From assembly GCA_031002005.1 (NCBI GenBank), contig JARYHS010009186.1, positions 251,687,199-251,751,198 on the forward strand: 64,000 nt of DNA, in the 5' to 3' direction. Within the stretch, counting starts at the first letter, position 1. Each line of letters starts with the position of its first letter. Of this stretch, positions 1-10,195 are shown in pieces. The position numbers and the translations under genes are program-made. The DNA is from Vandiemenella viatica (lineage: Eukaryota; Arthropoda; Insecta; Orthoptera; Morabidae). The notes below the pieces were generated by a model that was given only the letters and a program-made list of their open reading frames with translations, was not told where the DNA came from and did no database searches.

Positions 1-974
1 CGGGGACAGAACAAGAAAATGCAACAGTCAATTAAAACAAACCACGCCCGATGCAGCCGGCCTTTACAATGCTATGCCTGCGCGCTAACCCCTACTCTGC
101 CAGAGCCGGCAACGCGAAATTAGTGACTCGGTGTGTGCAGCGGATGGTCGTACGAACGACAGCTGTGGCTTTGCTTTATCCGCCGGCGTGAAATGCGAGT
201 TCCACACGAGTCAATACCAGCACCCAGAGAAATTTCGTATACGGCAGAATATGTGCTGTATCAGCACGTATCGAATCCGCACCTGCAAATGGTCACCAGT
301 CATACTGTGTTACTGCTCTCTACAGGTGTCAAGGACTTGAAAATGTATACAGCATGTAAGCTGGATTAAAGGTTTGCCTATATTAATTTAAAATCCAATG
401 CTGGTTTCACTACAGTTGTAATTAATACAGCTTCCTTCTAACACGAGAATGCAGGTCTCAAATACAATGGATTTGACACGGCCATTGTAGACTCAGTTCT
501 CATTTGATAAACATGGTAAATGAAGATTCCTTCTTCTCCCTACCTTGTTACTGCGTAATCAGCCCTCTGGATTGAAAGCTAAAGCATCTGAGGAATAAAT
601 TAAAATTCACCAAAATAGTTGTTTCTAGACAGAGTTATTTATAAAATTAAAATACGAGTACTTTATTGAAGGAGATTATCAAGAAAAAGCAACAGCAGTG
701 ACTAGTACAAGTTTCCTAGGAGTTATATACCTGTTGTACAATTTAATTATATGATTTTGTCGAAACCTTAATTGTTAACAAACTCTTTAAATCAATACAT
801 TGTAACATCTGTTGTTTACAAGAAATCTTTATCACAAAACCAAAGTTGTAGAAGACTGTGTGATCCCTTGGCCAATGTCAATAATATATATATATATATA
901 TATATACATATAATTGCGAAAACTAAATTAAATTCAAATGTTGTGTGCACGTGTACTGTGGTTCTTGGCCACTA
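1..974. other. Unassigned sequence with a TA microsatellite
   Basis: No gene is recognisable. The first 340 bases are more GC-balanced than what follows, and short overlapping reading frames there have no protein-like composition. A (TA)n tract lies at about 885-906. The stretch near 60-115, read on the minus strand, vaguely resembles the head of a tRNA-derived SINE, but it lacks a clear B box. Confidence 0.5.
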
Positions 975-1102
975 GTTTACAGACTCCTGCCATACCCTGT
1001 ATACACTCTTCCTATGAACAAACGATTACACTTTAGGAAAGGTGCAATGCACCCCCGCCACCCACTTCAATGAATCGCAGAGCAATAATAATAATAATAT
1101 TT
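975..1102 (+). mobile_element. LINE-A, 3' end only
   Basis: The segment matches the 3' untranslated end of the LINE at 41.6-43.2 kb. Both share a GTATA-rich stretch, the block GTGCAATGCACC (GTGCAGTGCACC in the other copy), a GAATCGC block, and an (AAT)n tail at about 1084-1101. Only the last ~130 bases are present, the usual outcome of 5' truncation during target-primed reverse transcription. A decayed Tc1 element follows directly. Confidence 0.7.
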
Positions 1103-1109
1103 AAACTTT

Positions 1110-2085
1110 CACCCCAACAGACGTCCGCAAATTGTTAACCAACTATCCCAAGGCAAAAAGTGACGACCCTTTACACCCAAATGACTGTGAGAGAGATTGC
1201 AGAATTAACGGGTTTGAAACAGGTGCATCATATAGTGAAATCTACTGAAAGATTGACCGTAGTGCAATGTCAATACACAGACTTGTGCACAGTGGATGAA
1301 AGGAGGGTGTAGTACTCCTAGAGCAGGCACAGGTCCTTACAGAAGGACAACAGCACGGGAAGACCGCCAAATTGTGTGGGTGGCTGTTTCTGGCAGACGG
1401 GTGACTGCATGCCAAATCCAAACAGTGGTTACAGAGAGAGTCACTCCCCAGACGATTGTAATCTAATTGCTTGAAGCTGAGTTGCACTCCATGACCCCTA
1501 TGCAATGTGTTCAATTAACCTGATTTCATCGCCAGCATCGTCTAACCTCGTGTAAGGCAAAGTGCAAATGGACACTTGAATGGCGTACATTTGTGTTTAG
1601 AGACGAGTCTCGATTCTGTCTGTGACAGTAATAATCGACAACATGTACGCAGGCGTACTAGAGGAACAGATTACCCTGCTGTGATTTTAGAACGTCACAC
1701 AGGTCCAGCCACTGGTGTCACGAGTTTCGACAGCAGAACTGAGTTGAAGGCACAATAATAGCCCACCACTATGTGGACGTATTGCTACACCCTATTGTGA
1801 TACCTTTCATGTCCACCATCCAAATCGCATCTTCAAACAGAATAATGCCCGTCCTCATATTGTGGCAATCACAGCACATGCCTTGCAAGGGGTTACCATC
1901 ACAGTTTGGACCGTACAGTACCCATACGTATCGCCAATATGGCATTTCTAGGATGTTAGGAGTAGATACTTTATATCGCTTGGTCACCCAGCACAAACTT
2001 TGCAAATGACTTCACAAAACATGCGTAGATGGACACACGCTAAGAAGACGTCCGAACGGTTATTGATTCAATACTGAGAAGGATC
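1110..2085 (+). pseudogene. Decayed Tc1-like transposase
   Basis: This is a broken DD34E-type (IS630/Tc1) transposase, a nuclear cut-and-paste enzyme. A helix-turn-helix-like start (MTVREIAELTG) begins at 1181. The first catalytic block, W..EWRTFVFRDESRFCL, lies at about 1569-1622. The second catalytic block is readable at about 1830-1865 as KQNNARPH, where the expected Asp is Asn (codon 1841-1843). Several frameshifts and stops separate the blocks, so no product is possible. It resembles, but is much older than, the Tc1 copy at 28 kb. No terminal inverted repeats were resolved. Confidence 0.8.
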
Positions 2086-3300
2086 CTCGAATGCATAAGT
2101 GCTCAAAGTAGGCACACTTCTTACTGGCAACTTTACCTAGAGGTAGTAAACTTATCTCGATTTATTTCAGTTTGTTACGATTTCTTCTGGGCATCACCCT
2201 GGATATAACTACAACGTTTCCTAAGATTTCGCCATTCCTGTCTTGGTGTTGCACTTTTAATTTCCACGTGTATAATAATTGACTAGTGTAAGCCCGTGAC
2301 TGTTTTTTGTGTAACGCTCACGGGTCTAGAATACTTCCTCTTTTTAATGTCAAAGATTGTGACAAGTTGACCTGATCTGACCAGTGACAAACTTGACATG
2401 TAATTGACCCTTAGTTTGAATATAACCTTTTGAGCTTGAAGAACTAATAAGAATTAAAAGACGTATAAAACACGAACAGATAATTGTTTCAAGCCGGGAT
2501 ACTTCCTTCAAAAAGGCCATGGCAAAATTCTTTCCAGTTGCTTGTCCCCAGTCCCATCCCGCCTCTAATGACCTGAGCCGTCGTCGAAGCGTAAAACAAA
2601 AGGTTCTGGTTGGTAGACTCGAACTTGCTGAAATACAAACTTGTATTTAGCCCTAAAACACTCTGACAAATTTGAAGAATTTCTGTTTAAAGGGAATACA
2701 CAATTGCTTCGTAAACACACCTTTTTTTATTTTGGGCAAATATTCATAACGTAATCTTTGGTCACTGCGTCTGTTACAGCCGGAGATCTTAATACAGATT
2801 CCAGATTAGTAAAAAGTTCAGCAACTCTGAAGAAATGAACTGCCAGAATACTCGATTAGGTAACATTTGGTCTGATGTCCACTTTAAATAACCTACTAAC
2901 GCACGAACGTGAATAAAGACCATCTTAACGGAAGTGGTCAATAAAATACCTAAAAAGCAAATGAACCGTAAAATTTGGTCAAGCAGCAACACTAGCGAAA
3001 GTTTAAATTAAATTGAAATTTAGCCTAGGCCGGAATGACGATTGGCAATCGTGATTACAGCAGAGACCATAAGTTAAAGCTTTATGTTGCTGCATTAGCG
3101 ATTTATTACTGAAAAGCAGTTCAAAATTTTTTCAGTACAAAAGTTTATCGATATTTTTCCAACTATGAAATGCTACAAAAAGCAGACTTAATGAATGTAT
3201 TGTGTCAATTAATTTCATAGCATTTGCTTGGCTATTAAATTATGGACATAACCTCGAATTTATTTTAATGTTATCTCTGGTTGCTATTAACTTGCGAGAG
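2086..3300. other. Intergenic, no gene seen
   Basis: AT-rich DNA without a recognisable coding region, apart from a SINE-A tail at 2492-2592. Short reading frames here have no family resemblance. Confidence 0.5.
2492..2592 (+). mobile_element. SINE-A, 5'-truncated
   Basis: This fragment carries the second half of SINE-A: the GCCGGGAT...CTTCCTTCAAAAAGG block, CTTGTCCCCAGTCCCATC and a decayed 3' hairpin tail. The tRNA-like head is missing. Confidence 0.75.
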
Positions 3301-3312
3301 AAGGCCTACGCG

Positions 3313-3396
3313 TGACGTCACAATTCTCCAACCAATAGCTGTAGAGGTGAGTGAGTGAGCTTAGGAAATTATATAGTAGGTAGGGCTAACACAGTT
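3313..3396 (+). promoter_or_regulatory. Candidate promoter: CRE, CCAAT, TATA
   Basis: A perfect cAMP-response element TGACGTCA is at 3313-3320, a CCAAT box at 3332-3336 and TTATATAG at 3369-3376. A CAGTT initiator-like site follows at 3392-3396. The TATA-to-initiator distance (about 23 bases) is slightly short. Order and spacing fit an RNA polymerase II promoter on the plus strand. That is an inference, since each motif also occurs by chance in AT-rich DNA. Confidence 0.35.
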
Positions 3397-3749
3397 GATA
3401 CCCTCCATACTACGGATGTATTTCCTCCAGTCCACTAATTGATTTATGGTCAATACTGCGATTAGGTATTCTTCGTCTCCAGCTGTCGCTCCGAGTTACT
3501 AAGCCTCGTCTCCGTGCCTTGCCTCAGTTGGCGGATTGGCCAACTTTATCCCGTTTGGTGCGACGCCAGCCAGAGTACTTGTTGCAGGTCCCCTGGGGCT
3601 AGGCAGCCCGCGCCACGCTCACACGCCTCGTAACTCGAGCACAGCTAACGGAGCGAGCCGAAACGAGTCGGATCCGCTCCCTCGCACTGCTCCTCGTATT
3701 ACTAGCCCCATTAAACAGCACCGCGCACCATTACGAGCACACAAGTGAT
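3393..3749 (+). other. Candidate untranslated first exon
   Basis: The segment from the putative start site to a consensus splice donor (GTAAGT beginning at 3750) is GC-rich, unlike its surroundings. It has two tiny ATG-started frames but no long ATG-started one. A 70-codon open frame at 3536-3748 opens with TTG, so it is not a credible start. The best reading is a 5' UTR exon of a plus-strand gene whose coding exons lie elsewhere. It could also be a remnant of an unrecognised element. Confidence 0.3.
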
Positions 3750-4130
3750 GTAAGTAGCAAAGAGGAAACGGCAGACATCTTGCTGCTCAGTGGTGGAAAT
3801 TATATACCTACGTATGTGCTTAGCTAACGACTGAACCTCAGCTCTGGTCTTCAACAGCGCCTGGCTTAAGAATTAACCAACGCTGAAAAGCCACGCTGGT
3901 AACAATGAATGACTTCACGGGAATCGTACAGATACTTATTCTCTTCGAAGTGTGAGTTAATCTTCTTACTAATACCTGGCCGTTTCAACATATATCCTCG
4001 ATCATCTGATTGAAAAATTGTACATACTCTGATATGGAGCGCTACGCCTTGCTTTTTCGTCCGGATGTGAAAAAACTTTGCCTTAGAGGGGAATCTCAAA
4101 ACAGCAAAAAGCATAGTAATTTTGGTACCT
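3750..4130. other. Intergenic or intronic, nothing recognised
   Basis: No coding similarity and no repeat structure was recognised between the candidate donor and the SINE-A insertion. Confidence 0.45.
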
Positions 4131-4390
4131 AAGCGATATCTTTTTTAAAAAAACTGTTTAACGTCTCTTAACAGCGAGGTCTTTACAGACGGGAAAGGAT
4201 GGGGGCAAGGAATGGGAAGGAATTCGGCCATGGCCTTTTGAAGGAAGCATCCCGGCATTTGCCTGGAGTGATTTGGGAAACCATGGAAAACCCAAATCTG
4301 GATGCCCGGACGGGGATTCGAACCGGCATCCTCCCGAATGCGAGGCCAGAACGCTAACCGTTACACCACCATACTCGGTAAAGCGATATC
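4131..4390 (-). mobile_element. SINE-A (tail type B) with 10-bp target duplication
   Basis: This is a full-length tRNA-derived SINE on the minus strand (element 4141-4380). The head carries an RNA polymerase III B box (GGATTCGAACC read on plus as its complement). The body follows, then the variant tail with AACAGCGAGGTC. Direct repeats AAGCGATATC at 4131-4140 and 4381-4390 flank it, showing LINE-type retrotransposition. Confidence 0.9.
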
Positions 4391-6117
4391 AACACGCTAG
4401 TCTAACAGAAAATTAAATCATGCTATTCCAGCAGAAGTAAAAAAAAATAAAACAGTAAATAGATAAATAAACAACAACAAGTCAACAGCAATACAAATTA
4501 CAAAAAGCAACAAAAAACAACTTATAAAAAAAACACAGAACAGAAAAACATGTTGCCTACTGCCTGGAATATTTTAAGGAACTCGTAGGTAATTTTAGTT
4601 GATAAATTCGGAAAGAACTTCGATTTTCCTGTAACTGTTTTAGTTTTCTTATAGTGTACTCATCTCCATTTCATTATATTGAAATAAAAATTTCCAATAG
4701 CGTACATGAGCTGCTTTTACTGTGTTTCAGGGCCATTAAACAATCTCTTTCCTTAACAAATTTTGTTCTATTCGTATGAAAAGCAAAGAATACTAAACAA
4801 TAAACTGTGCGTGACCCATAAACAAAATACAAACATATTTTCAAAATTGAAAATACAAATAGTTCGCTCGAAAATTAAAGGAATAAATTTATACTTCTTT
4901 GCGCGTCATAAACTGTTGAGCAACAGACTTATCTCCTTTTACACACCAATATTAATCCTTCATCATCACAGTATCCCTTGATACCAAAATACATTAAACT
5001 TTGAAGAATTGGGCTTGCGTTCCTTTGTTTCATCAAAAGTTTTTCTTCACAGATCCTCGTACACTGTGATGGCTGAACCGATCGTTGATATGAAACATTG
5101 CTTCGCGTGTGTTGACAAGTTTAGAAAAGATTGAATCATCTTGCTTGACGTGATTAACAACAGACTATCAAGACATTAATTCTATGTTCTTTGTAACTTT
5201 CTGTAACAGAATGCTGCCCAGATAAAGTACGAAATGAACTTTTTTTTTAAAAAATTATTGTTGAAGCAGATAATATAGGATGTAGGTTGCAAGGAGTATG
5301 TTAAGACGAAGAGGTTAACACAATATATGAACAGGTCGTGGATTGCACCAAACCAAAATGATGAGATCAGATACAAGAAGATATAAATTTAACCATTAAA
5401 ATCACCCTACAAAAGCAGCAGCCATACTCAGTAACTGCCCCGTTTGGCAGTGTATTGTGGGCGAACATTTACTCCCACGTCGGTTCCGACTGGTCGTGTC
5501 TCCACTGGTGGTACGTCTTGTCGTTATTTATGTTACTGATTCACGTATGGGTAGTTCAGCAGCGTGATGAGCTGAGGTGGCAACCAAATAATAACAGGTG
5601 ATTCAAGGCCCCGTTGTACTTCTACGTGACGTATGCAGCAATGGAGGAAACAGTCGTCGCTGGTTTCTGATCGTCTTCGGAGGTTTGGTGGTGGAGCTCT
5701 GCCTGTGTTTTGGTGTTGTTGCCTTGTGCTGACGGGACGCGTCTCGATGTTAGGTGGCTCAGCTGGTCGCTTGGGTGCTACGTGGTGTGACGACGATTGT
5801 TGGTGTGATTGGGAGTTGCCTGAAGAGTCCTTTTAGCAGCCATGTGGTGTGCGGAGTCTGGGAGGGGAGCCCCATTATTGTCTTGATTTGCTGCAAACCT
5901 CTCAAATCTCGAAGATGAGTTGCTATTACTTTGTTGCTGCTTCCATGCAGTACAACCTCTGAACGAAGCAGCATGTTGCAGTTGCAGCAGGCATGATGTT
6001 TCGTATGGAGATTATGCCATATATAAAACAGCTACAAGTAATAACAACCCAGCTTCATGATGTGAGGGATCTGTAACAAACAAAGGCAATAGGAATTACC
6101 TACCCTACTATACTCCG
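4391..6117. other. AT-rich intergenic stretch
   Basis: 4391-5400 is very AT-rich and has no protein-like frame. 5400-6060 is more GC-balanced and holds short overlapping frames on both strands (for example 5633-5836 plus and 5759-5974 minus) without family resemblance; it may be a decayed element that I cannot place. Confidence 0.45.
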
Positions 6118-7398
6118 ATATATATATATATATATTTATTGTCATTTCATTCGTCCCCCTTAATGGGGGAGGCGGGCTGGCAGCACACATGTCGTGCTCT
6201 TCAGCCAAATGATAATATGGTTTACAATAGATTTTCGTAAAGGAATGTTAACACTTTTACAAAAATAATACAGTAGATTTGAATTAAGATGTTACATGAT
6301 CAAAGTTGTAGTTTTGTACAATATTTTGTTTGCTTTTCTTGCAGATTTGTGGCTAGTAGTAGGCGATTTTGATGTCATTCACAGAGTGGGGTAAATTTTT
6401 GTTCGCTTCTCTTGTTGAGGTATGATAGGTGGTCGGTCTCTGTGCTGGGTTATAAAAAGGATATTTTGGAGGTGCAGTGTTGGTGGGATTTGTTTGTAAC
6501 AGGAGGGGAGGTGAAGTGGTTCTTTTAGTAGGCGGTGAGTTATAGGATTTTTGTTTAGAAGGCTATTGATAGCATATTTTAGCCGGAGAGATTCTATATG
6601 GATCAGTATGTGAGGAAAACGCATTCTAGTATACAGCTGTTGGGTAGGAGAAGGTAGTCTTATTCGGTAGGCGATTCGGAGGGCGTGGCGTTCTATTATT
6701 TGGAGTCTATTGTAGAAGTGATCAGGGGCGGAGAGCCATGAGAGGTGACCATAAGTAAGGATGGGGCGAAGAAATGCTTTGTATGTATTTATGATGACCT
6801 TGCTATGTAGTCCCCAGGATGTTCCAGTAAGTAATTTTAAAAGGTTTAGGCGGGTTTGGGCTTTGGAGGTGATGGTTCTAAGATGAGGTGTCCATGTAAG
6901 ATGTCGGTCGAGGGTGATTCCTAGGTATGTGACTGTGGGTTGTAGTTGGATGGGATGATTGTATATGGTTATGTTAAAATCAGCGAGCCTGTATCTTTTA
7001 CTAGTTTTTCCAAAAATAATGGCTTGTGTTTTATTGGGATTAATTATTAGTCGCCAGCGGTTGCACCATTTGACAAAGCAGTCTAGTATGATCTGTAGGG
7101 CTTTCTCCGACTGTTGAAGGGTTTTATGAACGGCGAGGTAGGCGGTGTCATCGGCGTACTTAAGGATATATGTAGGTGGTGCGGGAATGGGTATATCGGT
7201 TATGTACATGATGTATAAGAGGGGCGACAGGACAGACCCTTGGGGGACACCTGCGGTCATGGTGAAGATGCGGGAGAGAATGTTGTTTATGGAAACGAAA
7301 GAGGTACGGTTGGTGAGGAAGGAAGCTATTGTGCGAATGTAGGTGATAGGAAGGGCGAAGGTTTGCAATTTGAAAATGAGGCCAGCGAATAACATTTT
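6118..7398 (-). mobile_element. Jockey-like LINE, 5'-truncated
   Basis: A non-LTR retrotransposon runs on the minus strand. Its ORF2 end is open (6379-7395). The 3' UTR continues to about 6138 and ends in a CAATAAA-like sequence followed by a (TA)n run at 6118-6137. The 5' part, including the endonuclease and the first reverse-transcriptase blocks, is missing. Confidence 0.8.
6379..7395 (-). CDS. Reverse transcriptase fragment, jockey-like LINE ORF2
   Basis: A 338-residue open frame encodes the back half of a non-LTR reverse transcriptase, which copies element RNA at a nicked chromosomal target. Residues 48-60 hold AGVPQGSVLSPLL (RT motif B). YADD with its two catalytic aspartates is at 80-83. 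A YLGITLD block lies at about 157-163, followed by the thumb and C-terminal region. Motif A and everything before it are absent because the element is 5'-truncated, so the ATG used here is an internal methionine rather than a true start. The frame has no internal stop, which suggests a younger insertion than the other LINEs in this window. The overall style fits the jockey clade; CR1 is the alternative. Confidence 0.8.
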   Translation of the reverse strand: MLFAGLIFKLQTFALPITYIRTIASFLTNRTSFVSINNILSRIFTMTAGVPQGSVLSPLLYIMYITDIPIPAPPTYILKYADDTAYLAVHKTLQQSEKALQIILDCFVKWCNRWRLIINPNKTQAIIFGKTSKRYRLADFNITIYNHPIQLQPTVTYLGITLDRHLTWTPHLRTITSKAQTRLNLLKLLTGTSWGLHSKVIINTYKAFLRPILTYGHLSWLSAPDHFYNRLQIIERHALRIAYRIRLPSPTQQLYTRMRFPHILIHIESLRLKYAINSLLNKNPITHRLLKEPLHLPSCYKQIPPTLHLQNILFITQHRDRPPIIPQQEKRTKIYPTL

Positions 7399-7982
7399 TA
7401 ATACTTATAGCATCACTGATTTTCTGCGACTGCGAGAGAATTTCGTTGCACACGCGGCCGACCGGCTTTACTCCGTACTGTATTTTGCAGTCAGGGTGTA
7501 TGAAAAAGGTAAAGGTCACGGGGCTTCTGCAGCCAATTACCACTTTCACTAGGATTCGCGGAGGTAGAGTTCCGCATTCCATTTCACAATCATTACCACT
7601 AAAGAAATGTGACAGGATTAGCGCCACGCTCCGGCCGTTCTTTACCTTCCCGCGTAGTTTCCTCCACTGTACTCATATTAGATAGCTGGCTGGCTAGGTA
7701 GGCCTGGGGACCCATTACGAAAAAAGGGGGAAAAAATCCCTGGGCTTCGTCGACAATCGAACTCCGGTTGTCAGACAGGTTGCCGCCAGAGTAGCGTGCG
7801 CACCGCCATCGTGCCTGCAATTATAACTAGTTATGTATTGTCATGTCCAGTTGCAGCTAGCTTTTGATTAAAAATGGTTGGAGTGCTGCTTTGACTTATT
7901 CATGGTTATTGTTAAATCAAAAAGATTGTTTTAACAGTAAGGCTGAACTAATATGAGAATTCAGTTTTTCCCGGTGTATAAA
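7399..7982. other. Unassigned, with a weak tRNA-like stretch
   Basis: No gene is seen. On the minus strand about 7733-7816 has a B-box-like GGAGTTCGATTG and a possible A-box region, so it may be a decayed tRNA-derived SINE or tRNA relic. The evidence is thin. Confidence 0.3.
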
Positions 7983-8052
7983 TGAAATGATGTCTTCACT
8001 GGTTTTCTGCCGGTTGATATCTTTATTAAACATATTTTTTTTAACAAACAAC

Positions 8053-8084
8053 GTTTCGGCAGCAACCTCCGTTGCCTTCGTCAG
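8053..8084 (-). ncRNA. Hammerhead-ribozyme-like core
   Basis: Read on the minus strand, CTGACGA is followed by 20 bases and then GAAAC. The 20 bases fold as a helix (GGCA with TGCC, then a C-G pair), as stem II of a hammerhead would. CUGANGA and GAAA are the conserved hammerhead core boxes. Stem III and the cleavage site could not be identified, so catalytic activity is unproven. Confidence 0.45.
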
Positions 8085-8132
8085 GTAAGCTGTCATAACA
8101 AAGCTAAGAATGTGACTGTCATGACAGCTTAC

Positions 8133-8164
8133 CCGACGATGGCAGAGGAGTCTGCTGCCGAAAC
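8133..8164 (+). ncRNA. Hammerhead-ribozyme-like core, mutated copy
   Basis: CCGACGA (one change from CTGANGA), 20 bases, then GAAAC. The spacing matches the inverted partner at 8053-8084. Stem II is kept (GGCAG with CTGCC) although several bases differ, so the pairing is retained. The altered first box suggests loss of activity. Confidence 0.4.
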
Positions 8165-8233
8165 GTTTTATGTTAAACAAATTATGTTTAATAAAGATAT
8201 CAACCGGCAGAAAACACGTAAAGATTTCATTTC

Positions 8234-8535
8234 AAGGCTGAGCTATTTAATATTTGGAGTTAAATACCCTCTTTTCTTAAATAAAAAGATATAACTGTGA
8301 AAATTTAAGGTGTTGAAGCTATCTTATAATCACAGATTTTTTTTTGGTTGCGATGATGCCATAATAAAAAAATTCTACAAAATATAAAGAGAACAGTAAA
8401 AAATAGCTGCACTAGCGTTATCACCTAAATCCACAGATGTGAGTGGATATAAACGTATGCCAGTTCATTTCTATTCAAAAATAAAGTAAGTCTACGGGAA
8501 TCGCCAGTTTTTTTGAAGTTAAAATTTTATTATTT
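8234..8535. other. AT-rich, nothing recognised
   Basis: No coding or repeat structure was identified. Confidence 0.4.
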
Positions 8536-8710
8536 TTTATGGCTTCACGCCTTGTTGATGTCGAGGTCATTAGATGCGAGAAAGGTCTGGAAAAAGAACG
8601 GAAAGGAATTCCGCCATGACATTCGCCAAGGAAGATTACGGGAAACCATAGAAAACGAAATCCAGGCTGGCTTGACAGGGATTCGAATACGCGTTCTCCA
8701 GGCTCCCTTA
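8536..8710 (-). mobile_element. SINE-A, diverged
   Basis: The tail complement (GGCTTCACGCC...GTCGAGGTCATTAGA) is followed by a degenerate body and a remnant of the B-box region (GGGATTCGAATACG). The many substitutions make this an old copy. Confidence 0.7.
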
Positions 8711-8993
8711 AAGTTACATGTATTATGTAACTGTATTTATGAGGCTCAATAATAATAAAATGTGAATCAACTCTCAGATATACCGGAATGTAATTTCTAC
8801 GGAGAGTGATTATTGTTCAAATTGCATCATGACAACGCCAAAGGTACGAATATCGAATGAAAAATAAAATTTTATATTGAATCATGCGCAGAGGCGACGC
8901 TTTCGGGAAAGTCGAACGTGTGACGTTGACCGCAGCAGACTTAAATCTGTGACAAATAAAACTTTTCATTTGTATAGTTATCAATATAAAATG

Positions 8994-9240
8994 CGGAACG
9001 GTCTGGTGGTTCAGTGGTTAAGGTGATTGACTGGGGATCGATCGGTGTTCGCTTCGAATCGCTGTCTCGGTTCGGATTTTCATAGGTTCTTAAACCCGTC
9101 CTTTACCTCTGGCACAGCTTGTTGTTTAAGTTGAAGTACGACAGAACGCTTCCGTGGTTCGGTTTAACTGTAGGTCCCCTGTAACCGGTAAGATTGCCGG
9201 GTTAGGTTAGGAAAGCTACGAAAGATGCAGAACACGCAGC
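8994..9240 (+). mobile_element. SINE-D, a separate tRNA-derived SINE
   Basis: The start looks like a tRNA head: an A-box-like TGGTTCAGTGGTTAAGG and a B-box-like TGTTCGCTTCGAATCGC at the expected spacing. An unrelated body follows, including CCGTGGTTCGGTTTAACTG and CGGGTTAGGTTAGG. The body differs from SINE-A, B and C. Only one copy is present here, so the family assignment rests on structure. Confidence 0.5.
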
Positions 9241-9252
9241 CTATATAAACGC

Positions 9253-9486
9253 AACGAGCGTTGTGGGTGAACGGTTTATGTTCTGGCCTCGCATTCGGGA
9301 GGACGCGGGTTCGAATCCCCGTCCGGGTATCCAGATTTGGGTTTTCCATGATTTCCCCAAGTCACTCCAGGCGAATGCCGGGATGCTTCCTTCAAAAAGG
9401 CCATGGCCGCATTCCTTCCCGTTCCTTGTCCCCAGTACCATCCCGCCGCTAATGACCTTAGCCGTCGACGACGCGTAAAGCCTTAA
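9253..9486 (+). mobile_element. SINE-A (tail type A), full length
   Basis: The head starts at CGAGCG, with A box TGGGTGAACGG and B box GGTTCGAATCC. The standard body and the tail GACGACGCGTAAAGCC follow. It lies just downstream of SINE-D. A CCTATATA sequence occurs on both sides, but a true target duplication is not certain because the right copy is in a TA microsatellite. Confidence 0.85.
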
Positions 9487-10089
9487 GTAAAATATATAGA
9501 TAGACCCTATATATATATATATATGCTGTCACCAGATCATTACGGCCACACATTATTATTATTGCAGTATAAAACGCTGTTATACGTGTGTCAAATAATG
9601 GCATATAAGAAGAAATAGATTATCCGACTCGATTTCTAAAAGAAAAATTACTAAATGAATCCCATTGCAACAAACGATAGGTTGATCGACGCTGTATAAA
9701 AACTACAGTGCTAGTTTATTTATTACTTTGTTGTCTTACTTCGGAATTATTCTCTAACCGTAATGGAGACATGTTATTAATCATTAAACTTAATGCCAGC
9801 TATCCCCTGCGTTCACGAATAATAAAAAAAAAAATTAAAAGTGCACGGTGAGCTTTTCAGTATAGGTTCACTGAAATGTTATGTTACAGCACACCCGTAC
9901 TTCAAAGGATTGAAATGCGCATGCGCAAACATTGTTTTCGGTTTTCCCGAGCATTGCAGAACTTTCGGTGCTAAAACCGTTTCGGAAATGGGTTACTTTC
10001 TTTGCACATTCCCCCCCCCCCCCCCCTTCCTTGTGGTGCGGGCCCCTAGCCTATTCCCAAATGCGGCTCTGATCGTTGGAATGTTTGCA
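9487..10089. other. Microsatellite and homopolymer sequence, no gene
   Basis: A (TA)n tract is at about 9508-9525 and a run of 16 C at 10011-10026. A 92-codon open frame across the C-run has no protein-like features. Confidence 0.5.
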
Positions 10090-10195
10090 CTTAGTGTGTT
10101 TGGATCGAGATGGTCCTGATCTGTACAGAGCACACGGAAAAATAAACATAAGTTAAAGTGATTCTTCGCAGTTATTTCATGCAACCAAATGCCTA
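10090..10195 (+). mobile_element. LTR fragment (same family as 33.5-34.0 kb)
   Basis: The R-U5-like end matches the LTR at 33.9 kb: GCACACGG, the AATAAA signal at 10141-10146, TAAACATAAGT, and TTATTTCA.GCAACCAAAT. The U3 part is absent. Sequence diverges after TATCA, which marks the shared LTR edge. Confidence 0.6.

Larger units (their letters stand above)
7983..8233. repeat. Inverted repeat, ~110-bp arms, Penelope-like
   Basis: The left arm (about 7983-8096) and right arm (8121-8233) are diverged reverse complements separated by about 24 bases. Each arm carries, reading outward from the centre, a CTGANGA-like box, a stem, GAAACGTT, an AAAGATATCAACCGGCAG block and a CATTTC end. Head-to-head copies with hammerhead-type boxes are reminiscent of Penelope-like element termini; that assignment is inferred. 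Confidence 0.6.

Noticed and set aside
3536..3748. 70-codon frame as a small gene
   Set aside because: It begins with TTG rather than ATG; the region is better explained as a non-coding exon or as non-genic.
7733..7816. Minus-strand tRNA gene
   Set aside because: Only a B-box-like motif is credible and the flanking stems do not pair well.
9203..9214. TTAGG telomeric repeat
   Set aside because: Only about two units (GGTTAGGTTAGG), inside the SINE-D body; too short for telomeric origin.
9247..9486. A functional tRNA gene at the SINE-A heads
   Set aside because: A and B boxes are present, but the heads do not form a convincing cloverleaf with a proper acceptor stem and always continue into the SINE body.
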